Shown piece by piece: positions 16,220 to 29,300 of a stretch of 64,000 nucleotides of DNA. The notes under the pieces were generated by a model, which was not told the DNA's origin, made no database searches, and worked only from the letters and a program-made list of their open reading frames with translations. Numbering within the stretch: position 1 is the stretch's first letter; every line of letters begins with the position of its first letter. The stretch is from contig DATGXO010000147.1 in assembly GCA_035298965.1 (NCBI GenBank), forward strand, positions 3,817 to 67,816. Reading direction: 5' to 3'. The DNA is from CAJCBL01 sp035298965. GTDB taxonomy: Bacteria; Verrucomicrobiota; Verrucomicrobiia; Opitutales; Opitutaceae. The position numbers were made by a program, and so were the translations under genes.

Positions 16220-17875
16220 ATGAAAAAATTCCTCTTCGTCGTCGTGTTTCTCGGTCTCGTCGGTCTCGGCATCTGGAAGTGGTGGGGCCGCCTCGATCCG
16301 CACAAGCCCGCCACCGCCGCGGTTCCCGCCGCCTCCTCCGGCGCTACGGCTTCCGCGAGGTCGAGCGCGTCAAATCTCGACAAGCTCGACGGCCGCATCG
16401 AGGCCGCCACCGAGGTGCCCGCGCTCGCACCCGCCGCTCTGTACCCGATGAAGGACAATACCTTCGACCTCGAGCTCTCCGAGTACGCCGGCTACGCGGG
16501 CCTCATCGCCGCCAACGGCGGCCTCGAGCCGAACGAGAACTCCTACTTTTTCAAGAAACACGGCTTCAAGGTCCGCATCTCCGTCAGCGAAGAGGAAAGC
16601 TGGAACGCCCTCAACGCCGGCCGCATCGGCGGCGCCGCGACGACTGTCGACGTGCTCGCCGTCTACGCGAAGACACTCCAGGCCGTCGTGCCCGCGCAGA
16701 TCGGTTTCTCCCGCGGTTCCGATGCGCTCCTCGTCACCGCCGACGTGAAGCGCATCAACCAGCTCAAGGGCCGCGTCGTCATGGCCGCGCAGTTCACCGA
16801 GGCCGATTTCTTCATCCGCTACCTCGCACAGGAGGCCGGCCTCGAGTGCGCCGCGCTCGCGGCCGGCGAACGTCCTGACCCGGAGCGCATCAACCTCGTC
16901 TACGCCGAGACCGCGTTCGAAGCCGGCGATGCGTTCGCGGCCGCTGTCGAGTCGGGCAACTCGCCGCTGGCGGGCGCCGTCGTTTGGGGGTCAAAAATCC
17001 AGGACGTGCTCCAGCGCACCGCCGGCAAGACCTCCGCGCTCGCGACCAACCGCAATCTCCTCGTCGTCGCCGACGTGCTGCTCGTGAACAAACCGTTCGC
17101 GCAGGCCAACCCGCAGATCGTCACCGGCCTCGCCGACGGCCTGCTCCACGGCAACGACCTCGTCCGCACCGCGCCCGAGGCGCAACTCGACGTAGTCGCG
17201 AAGGCGTTCAAGTGGACGCGCGAGCAGGCGCGCGCCGAGCTCGCCCTGATCCATTTCAGCAACTGGCCCGAGAACAAGGCGTTCTTCTCCGGCGCGATCG
17301 ACGCCGCCGGCAGCTACCCGGGCATCTACCAGTCTGCGATTTTCGCCTACGGCACGTTCGCCAACCACTCCGTACCCGCCGAGCGTTTCCTCGACCTGAA
17401 GCTCGAGCCCCTCGCCGCCGCCTACGCCTCGCAGAAGATGGAGATCCAGCCAATCCGCGCCGCCGCCTCCTCCACGCTTGAGCAGAATCCGCTGCTCACG
17501 CGCAACATCCGGTTCCTCTTCGCGCCCAACTCCGCGAACCTCGAGAGCAATCCCGACAACGACAAGAACTACGGCTCCATCAAGCAGCTCCTCCAAGTCA
17601 GCCCGGGCTCCACGATCCTGTTACGCGGCCATGTCGACGACGCGATGGTGCCCGAGTTCCGCAAGCAGGGCGGCGACGCCTTCGTGCGGCAGATGTCCTT
17701 GAAGGCGATGCAGCTCAGCAAGGACCGTGCGGAATCCGTGCGCACTGAGATGGTGAAACGTTACCAGCTCGACGCGAAACGCATCGAGGTGATCGGCCGC
17801 GGTTGGGAAGAGCCCGTCGGCAAGAACAGCGACGAAAACCGCCGCGTCGAAGTCCAGTGGTTCACCGTCGAGTGA
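16220..17875 (+). CDS. Membrane-anchored solute-binding-like protein fused to an OmpA peptidoglycan-binding domain
   Basis: A 551-residue envelope protein. Residues 1-20 form a signal anchor (KKFLFVVVFLGLVGLGIW). Residues about 75-400 match the type 2 periplasmic solute-binding fold of NrtA/SsuA/NMT1-like proteins (YAGYAGLIAANGGL, FKKHGFKVRISVSEE, GRIGGAATTVDVLAVYA, LKGRVVMAAQFTEADFF). Residues about 430-551 are an OmpA-like domain (RFLFAPNSANL, LRGHVDDAM, LSKDRAESVRTEMV, DENRRVEV), which binds peptidoglycan. No ABC permease or ATPase for it is nearby, so transport is doubtful; it may instead sense a ligand or bridge inner membrane and cell wall. It heads a rightward cluster with a coiled-coil membrane protein, PspA and an AAA+ ATPase. 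The ATG at 16220 fits the anchor. Confidence 0.88.
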   Translation: MKKFLFVVVFLGLVGLGIWKWWGRLDPHKPATAAVPAASSGATASARSSASNLDKLDGRIEAATEVPALAPAALYPMKDNTFDLELSEYAGYAGLIAANGGLEPNENSYFFKKHGFKVRISVSEEESWNALNAGRIGGAATTVDVLAVYAKTLQAVVPAQIGFSRGSDALLVTADVKRINQLKGRVVMAAQFTEADFFIRYLAQEAGLECAALAAGERPDPERINLVYAETAFEAGDAFAAAVESGNSPLAGAVVWGSKIQDVLQRTAGKTSALATNRNLLVVADVLLVNKPFAQANPQIVTGLADGLLHGNDLVRTAPEAQLDVVAKAFKWTREQARAELALIHFSNWPENKAFFSGAIDAAGSYPGIYQSAIFAYGTFANHSVPAERFLDLKLEPLAAAYASQKMEIQPIRAAASSTLEQNPLLTRNIRFLFAPNSANLESNPDNDKNYGSIKQLLQVSPGSTILLRGHVDDAMVPEFRKQGGDAFVRQMSLKAMQLSKDRAESVRTEMVKRYQLDAKRIEVIGRGWEEPVGKNSDENRRVEVQWFTVE

Positions 17876-17879
17876 TCGA

Positions 17880-17962
17880 GGTAGGGACGGCGCTCCGGGC
17901 CATGGTGGGGCGGGCTTCACGCCCGCCATCCGAAAGCCCGGCGGGGAAAAACCCGCCCTACC
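17880..17962. repeat. Compound palindromic intergenic element
   Basis: An outer inverted repeat GGTAGGG (17880-17886)/CCCTACC (17956-17962) encloses two inner hairpins. These are GGCGGGC/GCCCGCC with a 5-base loop (17909-17927) and GGCGGG/CCCGCC with a 6-base loop (17940-17957, overlapping the outer arm). Repeats of this make are frequent between genes in related bacteria and could act as transcript stabilisers or partial terminators. I see only this full copy; a simpler relative lies at 22073-22091. Confidence 0.6.
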
Positions 17963-18031
17963 GCCGATCCCCCTTCTGCCTTCCGCGCCACGCCTTGCCC
18001 TCTCTCGTACCGCCGCCAGACTGACCGCCCA

Positions 18032-18898
18032 GTGCGCCGCATCGATTACCTCAAAGCGTTCCTGAAAAGCGGTGACCACGCCGCGCTGGCGTTGCTCACG
18101 CTCGGCGTGCCTTTCGCCACCGGGCAGCCGCTCGCGCTCGTGATCGGCGCGGCGTTGTACGTCGTCGGCTGGGTGTACCTGCCGGACCGCAAGGGTTTCC
18201 GCGCCAAGATCGACGCCCGCGCCACCGCCGCCGGCGAACAACAGGACGCCGCCGCGCTCGCCGCGTTGCAGGCGGAGCGCGCGCGCCTCTTCGCACAACT
18301 CAACGACTCCACCCGCCGCCGTTACGAGGACCTCGCCCGCGTCTGCGCCGACATCGAGGAACAGCTCGCCACCGCGCCCGCCGGCACCGTTGCCCCGACC
18401 GACAAGCTCGACGGCCTCATGTGGTCGTACCTCGGCCTGCTCGCCACCGAGCGCCGGCTCGACCAGCACCTCGTGAAGGAGGACTCGGAGAACTTCGCCG
18501 AACGCATCGCGGAGGCCGAGACGGAGCTCAAGACACTCGAGGGCGAACTCACGCGCACCCCGCCCGACTCCCCCGCGTACGAGACGAAGTTCCGCCTCGT
18601 GAGCGCGAAGAAGGAAGGCCTTGAGGCCCTGCGCCGCCGCCACGAACAGTTCAACCGCTCGATGGACAACCTCGCCGTCGTGCGCGCCGAGCAGAACCGC
18701 ATCGAGGAGCAGTTGAAACTCCTCCGCGCAGACTTCTTCGCCAACCAGTCCGCCGACGCCCTCGCGAGCCGCATCAGCGACACAATCGACTCGCTCGCCA
18801 CCGGCAGCCGCGTCGCCTCCGAACTCACCTCGTCCATGCCCGAGCTCCCCACGCTCCGCACTCGCCGCGTCGGCTACCAAGCGCCGCAGAAAGCCTGA
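18032..18898 (+). CDS. Membrane-anchored coiled-coil protein (XpaC-like, tentative)
   Basis: A 288-residue protein with a GTG start. Residues about 12-50 contain two short hydrophobic segments (HAALALLTLGVPFA and LALVIGAALYVVGWVYL) that likely form a membrane hairpin. The rest is charged and helical with long coiled coils (AALAALQAERARLFAQL, FAERIAEAETELKTLEGEL, QNRIEEQLKLLRADFF). This layout resembles XpaC-type proteins, which in other bacteria sit beside TelA or PspA-like genes, but I see no diagnostic motif. It lies between the solute-binding/OmpA fusion and PspA, 52 bases before the latter, so it may recruit PspA to the membrane. Confidence 0.8.
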   Translation: MRRIDYLKAFLKSGDHAALALLTLGVPFATGQPLALVIGAALYVVGWVYLPDRKGFRAKIDARATAAGEQQDAAALAALQAERARLFAQLNDSTRRRYEDLARVCADIEEQLATAPAGTVAPTDKLDGLMWSYLGLLATERRLDQHLVKEDSENFAERIAEAETELKTLEGELTRTPPDSPAYETKFRLVSAKKEGLEALRRRHEQFNRSMDNLAVVRAEQNRIEEQLKLLRADFFANQSADALASRISDTIDSLATGSRVASELTSSMPELPTLRTRRVGYQAPQKA

Positions 18899-18950
18899 TC
18901 ACCCTTTCGCCTTCGTCCGTCTCTCCGCCAACCCTCATCTCCTCCTCGCC

Positions 18951-19706
18951 ATGTCGCTCTTCGCCCGTCTCTACAACCAAGTCCGTGGCCGCATCAGCCT
19001 CTTCTTCAGCTCGCTCGAGTTCCGCAACCCCGAGGTGCTCCTCGAAAACGCCAAGGAGGACCTCAAGACGAACCGCGTGCGCATGCAGAACGGCATCGCG
19101 CAGATGGCCGCCGTCTCCGAGAAGCTGAAACGCCAGGTCGCCGACGGTGAGCGCCGCAAGGCCGACCTCGAGGGCCGCATCATGGTCGTCTACAACGGTG
19201 GCAACCAGCAGCTCGCCGAGGAGCTCGCCGCGCAGCTCCAGTCCGTCGAGACCGACCTCGCCGAGAACAAGGCCGAGCTCGAGCACAACGAGACCGCCTA
19301 CAAGGAGTTCGTCGCCGCCTGCCAGACCGCCGAGCAGGAGATCCGCAAGAAGATCGACAAGCTTACCGCCGCGCTCTCGAAGGCCAAAGCCAAGGAGGCC
19401 CTCGCCGATGTCTCCGAGATGCTCTCCGGCACGATCAGCTCGCAGAGCGCCTCGCTCGACAACATGCAGCGCCTCGACGAGGTCGTGAACGAGAAGCTCG
19501 ACAAGGCCTCCGGCCGCCTCCGCGCCGCGCAGGACTCCACGCAGTTCAGCGACCTCAAGCTCAAGCAGCAGGAGCAGGACATCGCCAAGAAGGCCGCGCT
19601 GGCGAACTTCCTCGCGAAGAAGAACGTCGCCATGAAGCCCGCCGAGTCCGTCTCCGCCGCGCCGTCCCCCGCCCCCGAAAAGCCGAAGATGAGCGAAGGG
19701 GCGTGA
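18951..19706 (+). CDS. pspA: PspA/IM30 family membrane-remodelling protein
   Basis: A 251-residue PspA/Vipp1-type protein of the ESCRT-III superfamily, which binds stressed inner membrane and forms rods or rings. It has the family start MSLFARLYNQVRGRI (amphipathic helix), then long alpha-helical hairpins (RNPEVLLENAKEDLKTNR, MAAVSEKLKRQVADGERR, LAAQLQSVETDLAENKAELE). A C-terminal region QRLDEVVNEKLDKASGRLRA follows, with an Ala/Pro/Lys-rich tail. Length suits the family. No pspF or sigma-54 promoter was found, so control must differ from the E. coli system. Its neighbours are a membrane coiled-coil protein upstream and an AAA+ ATPase downstream, analogous to ESCRT-III with Vps4. Confidence 0.9.
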   Translation: MSLFARLYNQVRGRISLFFSSLEFRNPEVLLENAKEDLKTNRVRMQNGIAQMAAVSEKLKRQVADGERRKADLEGRIMVVYNGGNQQLAEELAAQLQSVETDLAENKAELEHNETAYKEFVAACQTAEQEIRKKIDKLTAALSKAKAKEALADVSEMLSGTISSQSASLDNMQRLDEVVNEKLDKASGRLRAAQDSTQFSDLKLKQQEQDIAKKAALANFLAKKNVAMKPAESVSAAPSPAPEKPKMSEGA

Positions 19707-19715
19707 GGGCCGTCT

Positions 19716-20267
19716 ATGCGCCCATCTAGCGCCGATCTGCAGAATCTCTGGATCTTCGCGTACTCGCGGGCCTCCCTGCTTGAGGCTGATTATTGGCTCG
19801 ATGCCATGAGCAACACAGCGACAGGCACGCCACAGTTCGAAGCTCTGATTTGTGCAACAGTCGTCGCATACGCACGCCCTTTCACGAAGTCGCAGATCAC
19901 GGACAAAAAGAGGATTATTCCGCTCAAGGATGTCCCGCCTCCGTCATCATTGCACAACACCCATTCAATGCTCCTCAAGCTTCGCGACAAGGTGATGGGG
20001 CATAAGGACGCGACCCCCGCCAGCGGAGACACGAAAAGCCCGAACATTCTCGTGCTAGATCGAGATAGAGATGGATTCAACCTCCACACTATCAGGATCG
20101 GAGGTATGGAGACACGCACCCGAAGTGAAACCCAAGCGCTCTGCGGCTACTTTGTGCAAATCTGCGAAGCGCAGCTGAAGCCGCTTATTGAGCGCCACGG
20201 GCCGGAAATCATGAAGCAGCCGATTGGTCGCTACGAGTTGTTGGTGAACGAGCCACCTCATCCGTAG
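19716..20267 (+). CDS. HEPN-like protein, probable recent insertion
   Basis: A 183-residue protein of unknown function. It is mainly helical in its first half (DLQNLWIFAYSRASLLEADY, FEALICATVVAYARPF). It contains LLKLRDKVMGHKDATP, which fits the R-x4-6-H catalytic motif of HEPN ribonucleases (R-DKVMG-H), commonly seen as RDK.xAH.D in abortive-infection and toxin HEPN families. Base composition differs sharply: four 60-base lines I counted have 50-57% G+C, against 72% in a line from the adjacent pspA gene. It lies 9 bases after pspA and 50 bases before the AAA+ gene, so it interrupts an otherwise coherent cluster. No antitoxin partner is visible beside it. Confidence 0.7.
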   Translation: MRPSSADLQNLWIFAYSRASLLEADYWLDAMSNTATGTPQFEALICATVVAYARPFTKSQITDKKRIIPLKDVPPPSSLHNTHSMLLKLRDKVMGHKDATPASGDTKSPNILVLDRDRDGFNLHTIRIGGMETRTRSETQALCGYFVQICEAQLKPLIERHGPEIMKQPIGRYELLVNEPPHP

Positions 20268-20317
20268 CTTCGTCCAATCGGAAGCAGATCCTAGCTCCCA
20301 TTTCAGCTTACTTTCCC

Positions 20318-22033
20318 ATGCCCGCCACCCCGACCGACTGGATCCGCGAGATCGAGAGCCGCTACGCGGCCAACACCGCCTGCCAATTCCTCCTGCACGG
20401 CAACGTCCGCGATGTCTTCTGGGCCGCGCCGGCAAAACCCGCCGAGCCCGCCGCCGGCGGTCTCCAGCCGGGCGCGACCGCGGTCATCCCCGCTTCCGCC
20501 TCGCCGGACTTCCTCGACCTCGACGACTTCCTCGTCCGTCGCCTGCTCGGCGCGTTCACCGTCGTGCTCACACTCGACCTCGCGCACGGCATCGAGGTCA
20601 TCCGCGGACGCGAGGCACTTCAGGGCTGGGAGCTGCTCGGCAGCCTGAAGGACCTGCGCAACTCGCCCAAGGAGTACCTCGACACGCTCCGCCAGCTCTT
20701 CCTCTTCCTGAACAACCGAGCCGTCGGCGAGCGCACGCCCGTCCACGTGGCCGCGATTTTCAACGACGCGCCGCTTCTCGTTCCCAACGAGACCAGCAAC
20801 CTCTACTTCGACCTTTCCGCCTGCGCCTCGCTCATCCGCGACTGGTCGCGTCCGCGCGAACACGCCTGGTTCAGCCTCACGACCTTCCTCATCACCGATG
20901 CGCTGAACGATCTTCACCCGATCGTGCGCAACAACCCGCTCGCCGCCGCCATCGCCGTGCCGCTGCCGAGCGAGGCCGACCTCGCCGCCGAGCTCGCTCG
21001 TTTGCAGGAGCGTTTCGCCGCGCCGCTGGTTGCATTCAAAGATCGGGCACCTATCCTCGCCAAGCGCTTGCGCGGCGTCACCCGGTACGCGCTGCTCGGC
21101 CTGCTGCGCCACCACGCCCACGCCGGCACCGCGCTTGCCGATGCCGATGTCGCCGCGATGCGCAAGGCCGCGGTCGAGCGCGACAGCAACGGTCTCATCG
21201 AGTTCATCGAGTCGCCCACCACGCTCGACGACTACTCCGGCCAGCCGCAGCTCGTCGCCGCGCTGCGCACCGACCTGAAGCTCTTCCGCGACGGCGTCAC
21301 CCGCGCCGTGCCGATGGGTTACCTCGTCACCGGCCCGGTCGGCACGGGCAAGACCTACCTCGTCAACTGCGTCGCCGGCGAAGCGGGGGTGCCCGTGGTC
21401 GTATTGAAAAACTTCCGCGACCGCTGGGTCGGCAGCTCCGAGGGCAACCTCGAGCGAATCTTCCGGCTGATTGATGCGCTCGATCAGTGTATCGTGTTCG
21501 TGGATGAGGCCGACCAGACCCTCGGCCGACGCAACGGCAACGACTCGAGCAGCGACGTCAACGGCCGGCTCTACTCGATGCTCGCGCAGTTCATGGGCGA
21601 CGGCGCCAACCGCGGGCGCGTGCTCTGGATGCTCGCGACCTCGCGGCCGGACCTCGTCGAGGTGGACCTCAAGCGGCCCGGTCGCATCGACCGCCGCCTG
21701 CCCGTGATCCCCGCCACGAGCGACAACGACGCGTGGGCGCTGCTGCGCGGCATCTTCGCGCGCAACCAACTCGCGTTGCCCGAAACGCGTCCCGCGACGC
21801 TCGCGATGCCGGAGCTGCTCACCGCCGGCGCGGCGGCCTCGATCGCGAGCGCGATCTTCCGGCAGAGTTACCTCACGCAACGCCCGGCTGTGGAGTTGCT
21901 CGCGGAGCACCTCACGGACTATCTCCCGCCTGTGCCACTCGAGCGAATCCGCGAGCAGATCCGCCTCGCGGTTGAGGAGGCGAGCGAGCTCGCGCTGCTG
22001 CCGCCGGCATTGGCGGCGAAGCTGCGTGGGTGA
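20318..22033 (+). CDS. AAA+ ATPase with degenerate N-terminal AAA-like domain (Ycf46-like)
   Basis: A 571-residue cytoplasmic ATPase. The catalytic AAA+ module is at about residues 315-520. It has Walker A GPVGTGKT, pore loop FRDRWVGSSEGN (aromatic-hydrophobic-Gly), Walker B IVFVDEAD, sensor 1 LWMLATSRPD and an Arg-finger region KRPGRIDRRLP. The first 250 residues look like a nucleotide-binding fold without a P-loop (LLHGNVRDVF, TVVLTLDLAHGIEVI, VAAIFNDAPLLVP), as in Ycf46-type ATPases. The pore loop suggests that it threads or disassembles a protein partner. The best candidate is the PspA polymer encoded upstream, by analogy with Vps4 and ESCRT-III. It is the last gene of the cluster and converges on rpoC. 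Confidence 0.88.
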   Translation: MPATPTDWIREIESRYAANTACQFLLHGNVRDVFWAAPAKPAEPAAGGLQPGATAVIPASASPDFLDLDDFLVRRLLGAFTVVLTLDLAHGIEVIRGREALQGWELLGSLKDLRNSPKEYLDTLRQLFLFLNNRAVGERTPVHVAAIFNDAPLLVPNETSNLYFDLSACASLIRDWSRPREHAWFSLTTFLITDALNDLHPIVRNNPLAAAIAVPLPSEADLAAELARLQERFAAPLVAFKDRAPILAKRLRGVTRYALLGLLRHHAHAGTALADADVAAMRKAAVERDSNGLIEFIESPTTLDDYSGQPQLVAALRTDLKLFRDGVTRAVPMGYLVTGPVGTGKTYLVNCVAGEAGVPVVVLKNFRDRWVGSSEGNLERIFRLIDALDQCIVFVDEADQTLGRRNGNDSSSDVNGRLYSMLAQFMGDGANRGRVLWMLATSRPDLVEVDLKRPGRIDRRLPVIPATSDNDAWALLRGIFARNQLALPETRPATLAMPELLTAGAAASIASAIFRQSYLTQRPAVELLAEHLTDYLPPVPLERIREQIRLAVEEASELALLPPALAAKLRG

Positions 22034-22072
22034 ACGGGGCGACGACGACGGGTGATCAGTACCGCACCGGGT

Positions 22073-22091
22073 GGCCGGTCGGAAACCGGCC
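22073..22091. repeat. Palindromic intergenic hairpin
   Basis: GGCCGGT-CGGAA-ACCGGCC, a 7-bp perfect stem with a 5-base loop, lies just upstream of the terminator between the AAA+ gene and rpoC. It resembles one arm of the compound element at 17880-17962 in style but not in exact sequence. Confidence 0.5.
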
Positions 22092-22107
22092 CTATTTCGG
22101 AAAAAAC

Positions 22108-22139
22108 AAAGAACCCCGGCCGTAAGGCCGGGGTTCTTT
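22108..22139. terminator. Bidirectional intrinsic terminator between the AAA+ gene and rpoC
   Basis: A perfect 14-bp stem (AAAGAACCCCGGCC/GGCCGGGGTTCTTT) has a GTAA loop. On the minus strand it is followed by GTTTTTTCC, a strong terminator for the rpoBC operon. On the plus strand the stem ends in TTCTTT then GTT, adequate for the AAA+ cluster. Confidence 0.93.
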
Positions 22140-22181
22140 GTTGAAGCGGACGTGTCGCGTCCGCGGAAGTTCGAGACGGTA

Positions 22182-26303
<4,122 letters not shown>

Positions 26304-26345
26304 TCTATGTAAAGGCTCGGATTGGTGTGGTGACGGGAAGCCGCG

Positions 26346-29300
26346 TTAGATGGCGGTCTTCTTCGAGAGCCGGACGTCGAGGCCCAAGCTCTGCATTTCC
26401 TTCACGAGAACGTTGAACGATTCCGGCGTGCCGGCCTGGAGCGTGTTGTCGCCCTTGACCAGCGATTCGTAGATCTTGGTGCGGCCGTTGACGTCGTCGG
26501 ACTTGACCGTGAGGAGTTCCTGCAACGTGTAAGCGGCGCCGTAGGCCTCGAGTGCCCAGACCTCCATTTCGCCGAAGCGCTGGCCACCGTACTGGGCCTT
26601 ACCGCCCAGCGGTTGCTGGGTGACGAGGGAGTACGGACCGACCGCACGGGCGTGGATCTTGTGCGAAACCAAGTGGTTCAGCTTGAGCATGTAGATGTAG
26701 CCAACGACCACATCCTGATCGAGCTTCTCACCGGTGCGACCGTCGAAAAGGGTCGCCTTGCCGTGGACGCCGACAACAGGGGCCTTCCACGTGTCGCCAC
26801 GCTTCGCGGCCTCGTCTTTCTCCTTGTCGGAGACGACCTTGAGGTACTCGCGGATCTTCTTCTCGGGGATGCCGTCGAAGACGGGGGTCGCGACCTTGAT
26901 GCCGAGCTTTTTGCAGGCCCAGCCGAGGTGCGTCTCGAGAACCTGGCCGACGTTCATGCGCGAAGGCACGCCCAACGGGTTGAGGCAGATCTCGATCGGC
27001 GTGCCGTCCGGCAGGAACGGCATGTCTTCTTCGGCGACGATCTTGGCGACGACGCCCTTGTTACCGTGGCGACCGGCCATCTTGTCACCGACCTGGAGCT
27101 TCTCCTTGGTGGCGACGTAGACCTTCACCTGCTTGATCACGCCGGACGAGATGTCGTCGCCGGCCTCGATGGAGTTGACCTTACGCTCGCGGTCGGACTC
27201 GAGCTCGTCGAACTTCGACTGGAACGAGCCGATGATCTCCATGATCTTGATGCGAACCGGGGATGGATCGATCTCGATGTGCTTGGAGACGGCGGCCAGC
27301 TTGCGCAGGAGAGTCTTGGTGATCTTGCGGTTGGCAGGGATGATGATCTCGCCGGTCTCGCCGTTGATGACGTCGAGCGGGATCTTCTCGCCGAGGAGGA
27401 TGTTGGACAACGACTCGGTCAGCCCTTCGCGGAGCTTGTCGATCTGCGTTTTGTATTCCTCGTTGATCTGCTTGCTCTGGCGGCGGCGGTCGGAGGGAGA
27501 GAGCTTCTCCTTCTCGAAGTCGACGCGGCTCGAGACCTTGACGTCCATGATGATGCCATAGACGCCGGAGGGGACGACGAGCGAAGTATCCTTCACGTCG
27601 GCGGCCTTCTCGCCGAAGATCGCGCGGAGAAGTTTCTCCTCGGGCGCGAGTTCGGTCTCGGACTTCGGGGTGATCTTGCCGACGAGGATGTCGCCGGGTT
27701 TCACCTCGGCGCCGATGCGGATGATGCCGTTGTGATCGAGGTTCTTGAGCGCCTCTTCACCGACGTTCGGGATATCGCGGGTGATTTCCTCCGGCCCAAG
27801 CTTGGTGTCGCGGGCGGTGACCTCGAATTCCTGGATGTGGATCGAGGTGAAGATGTCGTGCTTGAGCACCTTCTCGGAGATGAGGATGGCGTCCTCGAAG
27901 TTGTAACCGTTCCACGGCATGAACGCCACGAGCACGTTACGTCCGAGGGCCATCTCACCCTTGTCGGTCGAGGGACCGTCGGCGATGATGTCGCCCGCCT
28001 TCACCTTCTGGCCCTTCTTGACGATCGGGCGCTGGTTGAAGCAGGTGCCGGCGTTCGAACGCATGAACTTACGAAGTTCATACACCCAGACGTGGGCCTT
28101 CTCGTCGGTCTTCGGGTTGCGGTCGAAGTTGCGCGGGATCTCGCCGTCCTTGGTGACGACGATGCGCTTCGCGTCGACCGAGGCGACAACGCCGGCCTCG
28201 AGGGCGACGATGACCGTCTTCGAATCGCGCGCGACGCGCTCCTCAATGCCGGTGCCCACGACGGGCGCGTCGGCCTGGAGGAGCGGCACGCCTTGGCGTT
28301 GCATGTTAGAACCCATGAGCGCGCGATTGGCGTCGTCGTGCTCGAGGAACGGGATCAGGCCGGCGGCGATGGAAACGAGCTGCTTCGGCGAGACGTCCAT
28401 CAAGTCGACCGCCTTCGGTTCGACTTCGAGGAAGTTGCCTCGGTCACGGACGGTGACCTTGCCGATGAAGTGGCCCTTCTCGTCGACTTCGGAATTGGCC
28501 TGGGCGATGACCTTGCCCTCTTCCTGGTCGGCGGTGAAGTACTCGATCTTGTCGGTCACGCGGCCGTCTTTGCAGACGCGGTACGGCGTCTCGATGAAGC
28601 CGAACTCGTTGACGCGAGAATAGAGCGAGAGGGAGTTGATCAGACCGATGTTCGGACCTTCGGGGGTCTCGATTGGGCAGATGCGGCCGTAGTGCGAGGG
28701 GTGCACGTCGCGCACCTCGAAACCGGCGCGGTCGCGGTTGAGACCACCCGGCCCGAGCGCGGAGAGACGACGCTTGTGCGTCAGTTCCGCGAGCGGGTTG
28801 ATCTGGTCCATGAACTGCGAGAGCTGGCTGCGCGCGAAGAAATCGCGGATCACCGTCGTCAGAGCCTTCGGATTGATGAGCTTCTGCGGGGTGATCGAGT
28901 CCACGCTCTGGTCATAAAGGGTCATGCGCTCGCGCACCAATCGTTCGGTGCGGGAGAGGCCCACGCGGCACTGGTTGGCGAGGAGTTCGCCGACCGTACG
29001 CACGCGCCGGGAACCGAGGTGATCGATATCGTCGACGATGCCGTCGCCCTTGCGGAGGCGGACGAGATATTTGGTGGATTCGACGACGTCCTCGGAATTG
29101 AGAATGCGGGTCTCAAGGTCGGTCTTGAGGCCGAGCTTCTGGTTGACCTTGTAACGGCCGACGCGGCCGAGGTCGTAGCGCTTCGGGTCGAAGAAGAGGC
29201 GCTTGAGGAGGGCCTTGGCGTTCGCGGTGGTCGGCGGCTCGCCGGGGCGGAGGCGCTTGTAGATTTCCTTGAGCGCTTCCTCCTCATTGCGGGTCGGGTC

